Assembly (NCBI RefSeq): GCF_021650975.2
Contig: NZ_CP091285.1
Span: 1,860,001 to 1,924,000, forward strand
From: Flavobacterium jumunjinense
GTDB taxonomy: Bacteria > Bacteroidota > Bacteroidia > Flavobacteriales > Flavobacteriaceae
Direction of reading: 5' to 3'
Length of the DNA stretch: 64,000 nt
In this document: piece after piece, positions 43,246-51,895 of the stretch
How the letters are laid out: every line of letters starts with the position of its first letter
Position numbering within the stretch: the stretch's first letter is position 1
The notes under the pieces: generated by a model
Told to the model about the DNA's origin: nothing
The model's input: only the letters and a program-made list of their open reading frames with translations
The model's database searches: none
Position numbers and translations under genes: made by a program

Positions 43246-44514
43246 ATGGAAATAGCGATTATTGTTATTTGTTTACTACTTTCAGCCTTTTTCTCTGGAA
43301 TGGAAATTGCTTATATTTCTTCCAATAAAGTATATCTTTCTATAGAAAAAAAACAGCAAAATTTTAACGCAAAAATTTTATCTAAATTAACAGAAAAACC
43401 ATCTCAGTTTATCACTTCGATGTTGGTTGGAAATAATGTTGTTTTGGTAATTTATGGAATTTATTCGGGTGATTTATTGATGAATTGGTTAACTTCTTTT
43501 AGTTATGCTTTTTCTCCATTTGTAAGTCTCCTACTTCAAACACTGCTTTCTACTGCAATAATTTTAATGACTGCAGAGTTTTTGCCAAAAGTGTTCTTTC
43601 AGATATATGCAAATTCTTTTGTGAAGTTATTTGCAGCACCAGCTTATGTCTTTTATCAATTATTTTTTTGGGTTTCTAAGTTTATTATCTGGATTTCAGA
43701 TTTTATTTTGAAAAAATTCTTTAAAACAGATGGAGATCAAGTGCAAGACTATTTTAGTAAGGTAGAGCTGGGGAATTATATTACGGAACAAATGAATAGT
43801 ATTTCTCAAGATCATGAAATTGATTCAGAGATTCAGATTTTTCAAAATGCATTAGAATTTTCAGACTTAAAAGCAAGAGATATTATGACACCTCGTACTG
43901 AGATTTCGGGTGTAGATATTTCAGATTCAGTTTCTGAGTTGAGAACTTTGTTTGTAAGTACAGGATACTCTAAAATAATTGTTTACCAAAATTCGATTGA
44001 TGATATTTTAGGATATGTTCATTCTTTTGAATTATTCAAAAAGCCAGAGACAATAAAGTCTATTATGATGCCTATTGAGTATGTTCCAGAAACTATTTTT
44101 GTAAAAGATTTGTTGGATATTCTAACTAAAAAAAGAAAAAGTATGGCAATTATTCTAGATGAGTATGGTGGTACATCTGGAATTATTACCGTTGAAGATA
44201 TTATTGAAGAGTTGTTTGGGGAAATTGAAGACGAACATGATTTAGATGAAGCTCTAATAGATGAAAAAATTGAGAATGATGCTTATCTTTTCTCGGGAAG
44301 GTTAGATGTTGAATTTATAAATCAGAAATATGGCCTAGGAATACCAGAAAATGATTCCTATAGTACTTTGGGTGGTTTTATTGTTCATAATACAAAAGAA
44401 ATTCCTCAAAATGAAAAGAAAATTAGGATTGAAAACTTTGAAATTACGATACATTCTGCTTCAAATAAAAAGATAGAATTGGTTAGACTTTCAATCTCAG
44501 AAGAAAAACAATAA
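43246..44514 (+). CDS. CNNM/CorC-type membrane protein with CBS pair
   Basis: A 422-residue inner-membrane protein of the 'hemolysin family' (CNNM transporter/CorC-like). Order: N-terminal DUF21 membrane domain with three or four helices (SAFFSGMEIAYISSNKVYLS), a helical linker ending in LKARDIMTPRTE, a CBS pair (about 210-330; VAIILDEYGGTSGI-type segment SMAIILDEYGGTSGIITVED), and a C-terminal CorC_HlyC domain (DAYLFSGRLDVEFIN). Members are implicated in divalent-cation (Mg/Co) export or regulation; hemolysin is a historical name. It follows the small membrane gene by 3 bases. Confidence 0.88.
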   Translation: MEIAIIVICLLLSAFFSGMEIAYISSNKVYLSIEKKQQNFNAKILSKLTEKPSQFITSMLVGNNVVLVIYGIYSGDLLMNWLTSFSYAFSPFVSLLLQTLLSTAIILMTAEFLPKVFFQIYANSFVKLFAAPAYVFYQLFFWVSKFIIWISDFILKKFFKTDGDQVQDYFSKVELGNYITEQMNSISQDHEIDSEIQIFQNALEFSDLKARDIMTPRTEISGVDISDSVSELRTLFVSTGYSKIIVYQNSIDDILGYVHSFELFKKPETIKSIMMPIEYVPETIFVKDLLDILTKKRKSMAIILDEYGGTSGIITVEDIIEELFGEIEDEHDLDEALIDEKIENDAYLFSGRLDVEFINQKYGLGIPENDSYSTLGGFIVHNTKEIPQNEKKIRIENFEITIHSASNKKIELVRLSISEEKQ

Positions 44515-44554
44515 GAAAAAGACAAAAAATTAATAGAAATTTTAACTTTTCTGT

Positions 44555-44584
44555 TTTGTTATTAAATAGATAATTGTATTTTCG
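44555..44584 (+). promoter_or_regulatory. Promoter of the PpiD-like gene
   Basis: -33 TTTG (44555-44558) and -7 TATTTTCG (44577-44584), a one-base variant, with 18-base spacing, ahead of the ATG at 44614. Confidence 0.45.
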
Positions 44585-44613
44585 CTCACTGAATAAAATT
44601 AAATTAATATAAA

Positions 44614-46701
44614 ATGGCAGTTTTATCTAAAATTAGACAACGTTCATTCTTTCTAATCGTAATTATCGCTTTAGCATTGTTTTCATTTGTTTTAGCTGAT
44701 GTTATCAAATCTGGAAGCTTTGGTTCAAACTCAAATAATATTGGATCTGTAGATGGGACAAATATTGCATCACAAGAATTCATGAAGAAAGTAGCTCAAG
44801 TTGAGCAACAAGCACAGCAAGGGCAAAACATGAGTTCTACTCAAGCAATGAATACTGTGTGGGAACAAGAAGTTAGAAGTATTTTGGTTGGAGGAGAAAT
44901 TGAAAAAATCGGATTAGGTATCGGAGATGAGCAAATTATTAACGTTATAAAAGCAAATCCATATTTTTCTCAAAATCCACAGTTCTTAAATGAAGGTGGG
45001 AAATTTGATGAAAGTAAATTTAAAGAATTTGTAAAGTCAATTAAAAATGACCCTAATCAGGATCGTTGGATTCAATGGAAGCAATTTGAAAAAGATGCTG
45101 AAAAATCTGCTGTAGAGCAACTGTATTATAATATGGTTAAAGGTGGTGTTTATACTACTAAAGCTGAAGGTAAATTTAAGCATGAATTAGATAACAAGAA
45201 AGCTGATTTTGATTATGTAACTGTTGGTTTTTCAACAATTAATGATGATCAAATTAAAGTTTCTGATGATGAAGTTATGGCATATATGAAAAAGAATGCT
45301 AAAAAATACAAATCAGAAGAAACTAGAAGTATTGACTTCATCTTATTAGAGAAAAAACCTTCTACAAAAGATGAAAAAGATTTAGAAACTGAATTCTATA
45401 ATTATGTTAACGGTGGAGAAGGTGTTCCTGCGTTTAAAGATGTAGAGGTTGAAAAGTTAGCTGCTTTTGTAAATAAAAATTCTCAAACGCCTTATGATTC
45501 TACTTATATTTTAAAGAAAAATTTGCCTATTGAGTTTCAAGAGCAATTGTTTAACTTAACAGAAGGTGAAGTTTTTGGACCTTATTTAAATAACGGTAAT
45601 CAATCTTTATCAAGACTTGTAGGTAGAAAATCTAATTCAGGTGCAAAAGCAAGTCATATCCTATTGTCTTTTGATGGTGCACAAAGTCCTACTTCAACAA
45701 GAACTAAAGAAGAGGCTCAGGCATTAGCAAATTCATTGTTAGCACAAGCTAAGTCTAATCCTGATGGTTTTGCAGCTTTAGCTTCGGCTAATTCTGATGA
45801 TCCAGGGTCAAAAGATAAAGGTGGAGAATACGATAATATCGCTCCAGGTCAAATGGTTCCAACTTTTAATGATTTTGTTTTTAATAACCCAGTTGGATCA
45901 ATTGGAGTTGTAGAGACGGATTATGGATTCCATGTTATTAAAGTATCAGCTAAGTATGATGCAGTTCGTTTAGCTACAATTTCTAAAAAAGTTGAAGCAT
46001 CAAACGAGACTATTGATAATTTATATAGTCAAGCAAGTAAATTCGAAGAAGCAGTTAGAGGTAAAAACTTTGAAGAAGTAGCAAAAACTTCTAAATTTAC
46101 AGTACTTCCTGCTGCTAATATTAAATCTTCAGATGAATATATTCAAAGTTTAGGCGCACAAAGAGAAATTGTTCGTTGGACTTTTAACAATGAAACAGAA
46201 TTAGGAGATGTTAAACGTTTTGAAACTCCAACTGGATTTGTTGTTGCTAAATTGAAAAGTAAAAATGACACTGGTTTATTATCTATGGATGTAGCTAAAG
46301 AATCTATAGGTGTTATTTTAAGAAATGAGAAAAAAGCAGAGCAAATTAAAAAGAAAATGACTGGGACTTCTTTAGAAGATATTGCAAAGAGTTCTGGTGG
46401 ATCTGTTTTAACTGCTGCAGGTGTTTCTTCTGGAAACCCGTTAATTCCTAATGTAGGTTTAGAGCCTAAAGTTGTTGGGACTGCATTTAGTTTAGCAGAA
46501 GGGAAGTCGTCTAAGTTGATTGTAGGTAATTCGGGTGTATTTATGATTAAATCTAAGAAAGTAAGTGCTGCACCAGCATTAGATAACTTTTCTACATTTA
46601 TTACTCAAGAGAAATCGCAACAAGCTTCTTCTTCTCAGTCTAGAGCATATCAAGCTATTAAAGAGAAAGCGGAAATTAATGATAATAGAGCTAGATTTTA
46701 A
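44614..46701 (+). CDS. Membrane-anchored peptidyl-prolyl isomerase/foldase (PpiD/SurA-like)
   Basis: A 695-residue periplasmic folding factor anchored by one N-terminal helix (SFFLIVIIALALFSFVLADV). A SurA_N_3 helical region follows (about 30-200), then a parvulin-type PPIase domain at about 340-450 (AKASHILLSFDG and DPGSKDKGGEYDNIAPG, then YGFHVIKV), then another mixed domain resembling a second, degenerate parvulin or chaperone part. PpiD-like proteins help newly exported envelope proteins fold. It lies just after the CNNM/CorC-type gene but with its own -7-like element, and ends at the terminator 46719-46756. Confidence 0.9.
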   Translation: MAVLSKIRQRSFFLIVIIALALFSFVLADVIKSGSFGSNSNNIGSVDGTNIASQEFMKKVAQVEQQAQQGQNMSSTQAMNTVWEQEVRSILVGGEIEKIGLGIGDEQIINVIKANPYFSQNPQFLNEGGKFDESKFKEFVKSIKNDPNQDRWIQWKQFEKDAEKSAVEQLYYNMVKGGVYTTKAEGKFKHELDNKKADFDYVTVGFSTINDDQIKVSDDEVMAYMKKNAKKYKSEETRSIDFILLEKKPSTKDEKDLETEFYNYVNGGEGVPAFKDVEVEKLAAFVNKNSQTPYDSTYILKKNLPIEFQEQLFNLTEGEVFGPYLNNGNQSLSRLVGRKSNSGAKASHILLSFDGAQSPTSTRTKEEAQALANSLLAQAKSNPDGFAALASANSDDPGSKDKGGEYDNIAPGQMVPTFNDFVFNNPVGSIGVVETDYGFHVIKVSAKYDAVRLATISKKVEASNETIDNLYSQASKFEEAVRGKNFEEVAKTSKFTVLPAANIKSSDEYIQSLGAQREIVRWTFNNETELGDVKRFETPTGFVVAKLKSKNDTGLLSMDVAKESIGVILRNEKKAEQIKKKMTGTSLEDIAKSSGGSVLTAAGVSSGNPLIPNVGLEPKVVGTAFSLAEGKSSKLIVGNSGVFMIKSKKVSAAPALDNFSTFITQEKSQQASSSQSRAYQAIKEKAEINDNRARF

Positions 46702-46720
46702 TGATAAAATAAGCTTAAAA

Positions 46721-46753
46721 AAAAGATCCGTTGAAATTTTCAGCGGATCTTTT
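46721..46753. terminator. Bidirectional terminator between convergent genes
   Basis: Stem AAAAGATCCGTTGA and TTTTCAGCGGATCTTTT-type partner, with one G-T pair, around 46721-46753, flanked by A-run and T-run. It serves the PpiD-like gene and the convergent Rieske-like lipoprotein gene. Confidence 0.8.
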
Positions 46754-46756
46754 TTT

Positions 46757-47194
46757 TTAGTTATAAACTCTTAACGTGGTAGAGTTTATTTGTTGCACTC
46801 TGTATTGTTTCATTGGGTATTCTTTTCCAGGGGCTAATCCTGTAAAGAAACTATATTCGGTATCATCACATGGGCATTTAGCCTTTATCCCGTTAATTGT
46901 CATAGTTGAACATGTAGAGAGTACTTGGTTTGGGCATGCAGCATCAAAAGCTTTGTAATTTCCACCTCCAGCATTGAAAACGAAAACACCTCTAATTCCT
47001 GCTGCACCATTGTTTACGTAAACTACATTGGTATCAAAAACTAATTGACTATATTGTGGTAAGTTTAGATTTAATGTTACGTCAACTGGAAAGTTTGGTA
47101 AATAGGGATTACTGTTGTTAATTTTATCATCTTTCGAACAACTGATTGATAAGCCAATCATGATAAAAAATATTATGCTTTTTCTTATTTTCAT
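46757..47194 (-). CDS. Rieske-like lipoprotein lacking the cluster histidines
   Basis: A 145-residue lipoprotein from ATG 47194 (lipobox C19 in IGLSISCSKD); the frame extends to 47215 but then adds MIFKIYS. The fold and sequence order look like a small Rieske [2Fe-2S] protein: AFDAACPNQ in place of C-x-H, then IKAKCPCDDTEYSFFTG in place of C-x-x-H-(S)-x-F. Both histidine ligands are replaced (N89, D110), while C87, C107 and C109 remain, plus C95. So a Rieske cluster is unlikely unless the site is rebuilt. Function unknown; I know of similar flavobacterial proteins with this pattern. It is convergent with the PpiD-like gene. Confidence 0.75.
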   Translation of the reverse strand: MKIRKSIIFFIMIGLSISCSKDDKINNSNPYLPNFPVDVTLNLNLPQYSQLVFDTNVVYVNNGAAGIRGVFVFNAGGGNYKAFDAACPNQVLSTCSTMTINGIKAKCPCDDTEYSFFTGLAPGKEYPMKQYRVQQINSTTLRVYN

Positions 47195-47212
47195 GCTATA
47201 AATTTTAAATAT

Positions 47213-47220
47213 CAAATTTA
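47213..47220 (-). promoter_or_regulatory. -7 element of the Rieske-like lipoprotein gene
   Basis: Minus-strand TAAATTTG, exact TAnnTTTG, 19 bases upstream of the ATG at 47194. Its location inside the upstream extension supports that start. Confidence 0.45.
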
Positions 47221-47279
47221 ATTTATTTAAATTTGACTAGCTAAAAATCAGACATAAATTAAAATTAAAAAATAATTAT

Positions 47280-47287
47280 TACCTTTG
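47280..47287 (+). promoter_or_regulatory. -7 element of greA
   Basis: TACCTTTG, exact TAnnTTTG, placing the transcript start near 47293, at the foot of the hairpin 47295-47316 and about 50 bases before the greA ATG. Confidence 0.55.
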
Positions 47288-47294
47288 TAGAAGG

Positions 47295-47316
47295 GAATCC
47301 CACTTTGGTGGGATTC
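47295..47316 (+). promoter_or_regulatory. Hairpin at the extreme 5' end of the greA message
   Basis: A perfect 9-bp stem, GAATCCCAC (47295-47303), loop TTTG, GTGGGATTC (47308-47316), followed by TTTCTATTTT. From the predicted start point it forms within the first bases of the leader, so it could protect the 5' end or act as an early attenuator. Role is inference. Confidence 0.55.
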
Positions 47317-47343
47317 TTTCTATTTTATATAAAGAATGAACTT

Positions 47344-47820
47344 ATGAGTACAGTATCTTATTACACAGCAGAAGGTTTGAAAAAACTAAGAGATGAAGTT
47401 GAGCAATTAAAAAGCATTGAAAGACCAAAAGCATCACAGGCTATTGCGGAGGCTCGAGATAAGGGCGATCTGTCTGAAAATGCAGAATATGATGCGGCTA
47501 AGGAAGCGCAAGGGTTACTTGAAATGAAGATTTCTAAAATGGACGAAATTTTGGCAAATGCTCGCTTAATTGATGAATCACAATTAGATTTATCAAAAGT
47601 ACTTGTGTTGTCAACTGTTAAAATAAAAAATCAAACTAATGGTATGGAAATGACATATACATTAGTTGCAGAAAGTGAAGCGAATTTAAAAACTGGAAAA
47701 ATTTCAGTTACTTCACCAATAGGAAAAGGTTTGTTAGGGAAAAAAGTAGGTGAAATTGCCGAAATTAGTGTTCCTAATGGTGTGTTAAAATTTGAAATCA
47801 TAGAAATATCAAGAGAATAA
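47344..47820 (+). CDS. greA: Transcription elongation factor GreA
   Basis: A 158-residue factor that rescues backtracked RNA polymerase by stimulating RNA cleavage. The start is ATG 47344 (MSTVSYYTAEGLKKLRDEVE); an in-frame extension to 47305 runs through the leader hairpin and is not used. The N-terminal coiled coil with the acidic tip (GDLSENAEYDAAKEAQ) and C-terminal GreA_GreB domain (SPIGKGLLGKKVGEIAEISV) are complete. A -7 element and 5' hairpin lie upstream; the HIT-protein gene starts 1 base after its stop, so the two share a transcript ending at 48215-48241. Confidence 0.95.
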   Translation: MSTVSYYTAEGLKKLRDEVEQLKSIERPKASQAIAEARDKGDLSENAEYDAAKEAQGLLEMKISKMDEILANARLIDESQLDLSKVLVLSTVKIKNQTNGMEMTYTLVAESEANLKTGKISVTSPIGKGLLGKKVGEIAEISVPNGVLKFEIIEISRE

Positions 47821-47821
47821 T

Positions 47822-48211
47822 ATGGCGTCTATTTTTACTAAGATAGTAAATGGTGAAATTCCATGCTATAAAATAGCAGAGGATGATAATTTTATAGCTT
47901 TTTTAGATGTTAATCCAAATGCTAAAGGACATACTTTGTGTGTGCCTAAAAAAGAAATAAATAAAATCTTCGATATGGAAGATGATTTGTATTTAGGACT
48001 TATGGCTTTCTCTAAAAAAATTGCAAAAGGCATAGAGAAGACAATAGAATGTAAAAGAGTAGGTGTTGCGGTTGTAGGGCTTGAAGTTCCTCATGTACAC
48101 GTGCATTTAATTCCTTTACAAGATATGGATGATATGCGTTTTCAGAGGAAGGTAAGTTTAGAAAAAGAAGAATTTGAAGCTTTAGCTAAAAAGATAAGTC
48201 AAAATATTTAA
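47822..48211 (+). CDS. HIT-family purine nucleotide hydrolase (Hint-like)
   Basis: A 129-residue histidine-triad protein that hydrolyses adenosine 5'-phosphoramidate-type substrates. The triad H91-V-H93-V-H95 lies in VPHVHVHLIPL; the N-terminal FTKIVNGEIPCYKIAEDDNF and GHTLCVPKKE are typical. The length is normal. It is 1 base after greA and probably co-transcribed. A terminator with a 9-bp stem follows at 48215-48238. Confidence 0.92.
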   Translation: MASIFTKIVNGEIPCYKIAEDDNFIAFLDVNPNAKGHTLCVPKKEINKIFDMEDDLYLGLMAFSKKIAKGIEKTIECKRVGVAVVGLEVPHVHVHLIPLQDMDDMRFQRKVSLEKEEFEALAKKISQNI

Positions 48212-48214
48212 ATT

Positions 48215-48240
48215 AAAATCCTGTTAAAGCAGGATTTTTT
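48215..48240 (+). terminator. Terminator of the greA-HIT operon
   Basis: Stem AAAATCCTG (48215-48223), loop TTAAAG, stem CAGGATTTT (48230-48238), then a T-run. Confidence 0.8.
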
Positions 48241-48265
48241 TATTCTGAAAAATATAATAACAAAA

Positions 48266-48293
48266 AAAAAGTTCTGCAATTGCAGAACTTTTT
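48266..48293 (-). terminator. Terminator of the cold-shock protein gene
   Basis: A perfect palindrome, AAAAAGTTCTGCAA joined to TTGCAGAACTTTTT (48266-48293), with T-runs both ways. It lies about 40 bases downstream of the minus-strand cold-shock gene. Confidence 0.75.
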
Positions 48294-48335
48294 AGTCTTT
48301 CTAGGTAATCAAAAAATAATAATGATATAAATATA

Positions 48336-48536
48336 TTAGTCTTCGATAACTACTACTTGAGCAGCTACTTTACCTTTTCTTCCTTCTTCTTCTTCGTAAT
48401 TTACTCTTTCTCCTTGAGTTAATGACTCAACTCTCATTCCACTTGCGTGTACGAAAATGTCTTTTCCTGTTTCTTCATCTGTGATGAAACCGTAACCTTT
48501 TTCTTCATTGAAGAATTTAACTGTGCCTATTCGCAT
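48336..48536 (-). CDS. Cold-shock domain protein (CspA family)
   Basis: A 66-residue single-domain nucleic-acid-binding protein. RNP1 is KGYGFITD and RNP2 DIFVHAS, in the usual order (GTVKFFNEEKGYGFITDEE). Cold-shock proteins melt RNA secondary structure. Compared with the usual Csp it has an acidic insertion near the C-terminus (NYEEEEGRKGK). A minus-strand -7 element lies at 48567-48574 and a palindromic terminator at 48266-48293, so it forms a single-gene unit. Role in cold or growth-phase response is from family knowledge. Confidence 0.92.
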   Translation of the reverse strand: MRIGTVKFFNEEKGYGFITDEETGKDIFVHASGMRVESLTQGERVNYEEEEGRKGKVAAQVVVIED

Positions 48537-48566
48537 GTTGTAATGTAAAAATAATTAATAATACTC

Positions 48567-48574
48567 CAAAGATA
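48567..48574 (-). promoter_or_regulatory. -7 element of the cold-shock protein gene
   Basis: Minus-strand TATCTTTG, exact TAnnTTTG, 31 bases upstream of the ATG at 48536. Confidence 0.5.
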
Positions 48575-48613
48575 TACTTATTTGTGAAACAAACACAGTT
48601 TTGAGTGAAAAAA

Positions 48614-48847
48614 TTATTGATTTTCAGACTTTTCCTTTTCTGGAGCATTATTTTTTAACACATAATCTTTAATATTTTTGTTACGATACCTATGATAAAT
48701 GAATAATGGCATTAAGACTAAAGCAAGTAATAGTACGCCTAAACCTACCCATTTGTCACCATCTGCACTATTAATATTCTTTAGATAATAACCGTAGATT
48801 ACTAATGCGAAAAAAGAAAAAAGTAAAAACCTAAGTATGTATTTCAT
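48614..48847 (-). CDS. Small two-helix membrane protein
   Basis: A 77-residue protein with two hydrophobic helices (YILRFLLFSFFALVIYGYYL and WVGLGVLLLALVLMPLFIYH) followed by a basic, then charged tail (RYRNKNIKDYVLKNNAPEKE). No family recognised. It is 15 bases downstream of the aspS terminator on the same strand, so it is either reached by readthrough or has an unseen promoter. Function unknown. Confidence 0.65.
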   Translation of the reverse strand: MKYILRFLLFSFFALVIYGYYLKNINSADGDKWVGLGVLLLALVLMPLFIYHRYRNKNIKDYVLKNNAPEKEKSENQ

Positions 48848-48862
48848 AATTAAAGAAAATTA

Positions 48863-48887
48863 AAAAAGGCTCAATTTGAGCCTTTTT
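48863..48887 (-). terminator. Terminator of aspS
   Basis: Stem AAAAAGGCTCAA (48863-48874) with TTGAGCCTTTTT (48876-48887), flanked by T-runs on both strands, 3 bases beyond the aspS stop. Confidence 0.8.
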
Positions 48888-48890
48888 GAG

Positions 48891-50636
48891 TTATTTTAAA
48901 CGAATATGTAATTCGTCTAATTGTTTGTTGTCAATTTTTGCAGGTGCATCAATCATAACATCTCTACCTGAATTATTTTTTGGAAAAGCAATAAAATCGC
49001 GAATTGTTTCCTGTCCGCCTAAAATAGAAACTAATCTATCTAAACCAAAAGCTAAACCACCATGAGGAGGAGCTCCAAATTCGAAAGCATTCATTAAGAA
49101 ACCGAATTGAGCTTCAGCTTCTTCTTTGCTAAAGCCTAATAAATCAAACATTCTTGCTTGAAGTTCTTTATTATGTATACGAATTGAACCACCACCAATT
49201 TCATTTCCATTTAAAACCATGTCATACGCGTTGGCTCTTACTTTTCCTGGTTCAGTTTCAATCAATTTGATGTCTTCTGGTTTTGGAGATGTAAATGGAT
49301 GATGCATTGCGTGGTAGCGTGCACTTTCTTCATCCCATTCAAGTAAAGGGAAGTCAATTACCCATAATGGTGCAAATTCGTTAGGTTTGCGTAAGCCTAA
49401 ACGAGTTGCTATTTCCATACGTAAAGCAGAAAGCTGTGCTCTCGTTTTATCCGCGTTTCCGGATAATACTAATATTAAATCACCAGGTTTGGCATTGGTT
49501 GCTTCTGCCCATTTTTTTAAGTCTTCTTGATCGTAAAACTTGTCTACAGAAGATTTAAATGTTCCATCTGCTTCACATTTTACATACACCATTCCTAGAG
49601 CACCAACTTGTGGTCGTTTCACCCATTCGATTAACGCATCTATTTCTTTTCTTGAATAAGAAGCACAACCAGGAGCTGCAATACCAACAACTAATTCTGC
49701 ACTATTGAATACTGAAAAATCTTTATGTTGAGCGATTGCGTTTAACTCTCCAAATTTCATTTCGAAACGAATGTCTGGTTTGTCGTTTCCATATGTTTTC
49801 ATTGCATAATCGTAAGTTATTCTTGGGAATTTTGCAACTTCTACACCTTTAATTTCTTTTAGCAAATGACGAGTCAATCCTTCAAACATATCTAATATGT
49901 CTTCTTGTTCAACAAAAGCCATCTCACAATCTATTTGTGTAAATTCTGGTTGACGGTCTGCCCTTAAGTCTTCATCACGGAAACATTTTACAATTTGAAA
50001 ATATTTATCCATTCCACCAACCATCAATAATTGTTTGAATGTTTGTGGAGATTGAGGTAAGGCATAGAATTGTCCTTCGTTCATTCTGCTAGGTACAACA
50101 AAATCACGTGCTCCTTCTGGAGTTGACTTTATTAGATAGGGTGTTTCAACTTCGCAAAATCCTTTATCAGAAAGAAATTTACGAACTTCCATACTTACTT
50201 TATGACGGAATAATAAATTATTTTTTACTGGGTTTCTACGGATGTCTAAATAACGATATTTCATTCTTAGGTCTTCTCCGCCATCTGTTTCGTCCTCAAT
50301 TGTGAAAGGAGGAACCATTGCTTGGTTTAAAACAGTAAGTTCTGAAACTAAAATTTCAATTTCACCTGTTGGCATGTTTGGGTTTTTAGACTCTCTTTCG
50401 ATAACCTTACCTTTAACCTGAATAACGAATTCTCTTCCTAATGATTTCGCTTTCTCAAAAACATCTTTATTAGTTCGTTCTTCATCTAAGATTAACTGAG
50501 TGACTCCATACCTATCACGAATGTCGACCCAAATCATAAAACCTTTGTCTCTTGATTTTTGTACCCAACCAGCTAATGTTACTTCTGTATTTATGTGTGA
50601 AGCATTTAGTTCTCCACAAGTATGACTTCTATACAT
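48891..50636 (-). CDS. aspS: Aspartyl-tRNA synthetase
   Basis: A 581-residue class II tRNA synthetase charging tRNA-Asp with aspartate (bacterial type). The N-terminal OB-fold anticodon-binding domain is followed by the catalytic core: PQTFKQLLM in motif 1 context, [18 protein letters not shown] (motif 2) and [11 protein letters not shown] (motif 3), with the bacterial GAD insertion domain between motifs 2 and 3. Length is typical. A -7 element (TACTTTTG on the minus strand at 50653-50660) lies 17 bases upstream, giving a very short leader. Its 3' end is followed within 3 bases by a strong terminator. Confidence 0.96.
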   Translation of the reverse strand: MYRSHTCGELNASHINTEVTLAGWVQKSRDKGFMIWVDIRDRYGVTQLILDEERTNKDVFEKAKSLGREFVIQVKGKVIERESKNPNMPTGEIEILVSELTVLNQAMVPPFTIEDETDGGEDLRMKYRYLDIRRNPVKNNLLFRHKVSMEVRKFLSDKGFCEVETPYLIKSTPEGARDFVVPSRMNEGQFYALPQSPQTFKQLLMVGGMDKYFQIVKCFRDEDLRADRQPEFTQIDCEMAFVEQEDILDMFEGLTRHLLKEIKGVEVAKFPRITYDYAMKTYGNDKPDIRFEMKFGELNAIAQHKDFSVFNSAELVVGIAAPGCASYSRKEIDALIEWVKRPQVGALGMVYVKCEADGTFKSSVDKFYDQEDLKKWAEATNAKPGDLILVLSGNADKTRAQLSALRMEIATRLGLRKPNEFAPLWVIDFPLLEWDEESARYHAMHHPFTSPKPEDIKLIETEPGKVRANAYDMVLNGNEIGGGSIRIHNKELQARMFDLLGFSKEEAEAQFGFLMNAFEFGAPPHGGLAFGLDRLVSILGGQETIRDFIAFPKNNSGRDVMIDAPAKIDNKQLDELHIRLK

Positions 50637-50652
50637 TTTCTTAAAATTTATG

Positions 50653-50660
50653 CAAAAGTA
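50653..50660 (-). promoter_or_regulatory. -7 element of aspS
   Basis: Minus-strand TACTTTTG followed by C, exact consensus, 17 bases from the start codon, implying a nearly leaderless message. Confidence 0.5.
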
Positions 50661-50693
50661 ATAACAAATATTAATTTTATCGCTTAAATTTAT

Positions 50694-50701
50694 TAGATTT
50701 G
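50694..50701 (+). promoter_or_regulatory. -7 element of the TlpA-like thioredoxin gene
   Basis: TAGATTTG, exact TAnnTTTG, 30 bases before the ATG at 50731. Confidence 0.4.
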
Positions 50702-50730
50702 GTTTTTATTTTAAACTCAATATAAGTGTT

Positions 50731-51744
50731 ATGAAAAAAGTAATCCTATTATTTTTATTTGCTATAGTATCTACATATGCTCAAGATAGCAGTGAAATGG
50801 TCTCTTTTGAAGGGAAAATAGCAAATCGTAATTCAGATTCTATAGTTGTTTCTTCTGGAAGAAATTTTGGAAAGACTATAAAACTGAATAAAAAAGGTGA
50901 ATTTAAGGATGCATTTGAAATTCCAGCTGCTGGTTTATTTCAAATATTCGATGGAACTGAAGCAACTTTAGTATATTTAAAAAGCGGATATAATTTGAAG
51001 TTAACAATGGACGCAAAGAAATTTGATGAATCTATTGTTTATTCTGGAAATGGTTCTAAAGAGAATAATTATTTAGCTAAAAAAGCATTATCTGATGAAG
51101 CTTTTGGTATTGTGGCGGAAGACTTGATGAAAGAGGATCAAGCTGGATTTACAAGAGGTTTAAACAAGAAAAAAGAAAGTGATTTAGCAAATCTTAGTAG
51201 TGCAGATATAGATGCAGACTTAGTTGCTTTATTGAATCCTATGATTGAGCAAGATGCAAAAATGTTTGCACAATATTATGGACAAAAATTAGAGGCTAGT
51301 AAAATGGCAGGAACTTCTTTTCCTTCGTTTAGTTTTGAGAATCATAAAGGAGGAATGTCTAAAATTAGTGATTTCAAAGGAAAATTAGTTTATATAGATG
51401 TTTGGGCAACTTGGTGTGGACCATGTAGAGCTGAGATTCCATTTTTGAAAAAAGCTGAAGAAAAATACAAAGGAAAAAATATAGAATTTGTTAGTATATC
51501 TATTGATTCGAAGAAGGATTATGATAAGTGGAAAAAATTTGTTATAGACAAGAAACTTGGAGGAGTTCAATTAATTGCTGAGAATGATTGGAATTCTGAT
51601 TTGGTGAAAGCATTAAAAATTAGTGGTATTCCAAGGTTTATTTTAGTAGATGTTGAAGGTAATATTATGATAGCTGATGCGCCAAGACCATCTTCTGAAG
51701 CTTTTAATTCTGCTTTAGATGAGCTTTTAAACTATAAAGGATAA
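50731..51744 (+). CDS. TlpA-like periplasmic thioredoxin with N-terminal DUF4369-like domain
   Basis: A 337-residue secreted protein: signal peptide (LFLFAIVSTYAQD), a beta-rich N-terminal domain of the DUF4369 kind (about 25-125) and a TlpA/ResA-type thioredoxin domain with C229-G-P-C232 in VWATWCGPCRAEIPFLKK; the cis-proline is in SGIPRFILVD. Such proteins reduce disulfides in the periplasm, often for cytochrome or envelope proteins. A terminator with a 12-base stem follows at 51762-51791. It is divergent from aspS. Confidence 0.88.
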   Translation: MKKVILLFLFAIVSTYAQDSSEMVSFEGKIANRNSDSIVVSSGRNFGKTIKLNKKGEFKDAFEIPAAGLFQIFDGTEATLVYLKSGYNLKLTMDAKKFDESIVYSGNGSKENNYLAKKALSDEAFGIVAEDLMKEDQAGFTRGLNKKKESDLANLSSADIDADLVALLNPMIEQDAKMFAQYYGQKLEASKMAGTSFPSFSFENHKGGMSKISDFKGKLVYIDVWATWCGPCRAEIPFLKKAEEKYKGKNIEFVSISIDSKKDYDKWKKFVIDKKLGGVQLIAENDWNSDLVKALKISGIPRFILVDVEGNIMIADAPRPSSEAFNSALDELLNYKG

Positions 51745-51761
51745 GACAAAGAGATAATATT

Positions 51762-51793
51762 AAAAAGTCGATGTGAAAGCATTGACTTTTTTT
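51762..51793 (+). terminator. Terminator of the TlpA-like gene
   Basis: Stem AAAAAGTCGATG (51762-51773) with one G-T pair, loop TGAAAG, partner CATTGACTTTTT (51780-51791), then more T's. Confidence 0.75.
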
Positions 51794-51827
51794 AAATTTT
51801 CAATGTTACCAAATTGTTAACTTAATG

Positions 51828-51859
51828 TTTGTTTATTGTAAAATAGTTTATTATATTTG
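51828..51859 (+). promoter_or_regulatory. Promoter of the YwqK-like MORN gene
   Basis: -33 TTTG (51828-51831) and -7 TATATTTG (51852-51859), exact consensus, spaced by 20 bases, 37 bases before the ATG at 51896. Confidence 0.6.
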
Positions 51860-51895
51860 TTATAATAATTACTTAACCTATTAAAATATAGACAT

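Noticed and set aside
43246..44514. Hemolysin
   Set aside because: The database family name is historical; the DUF21/CBS/CorC architecture points to a membrane transport or regulatory protein.
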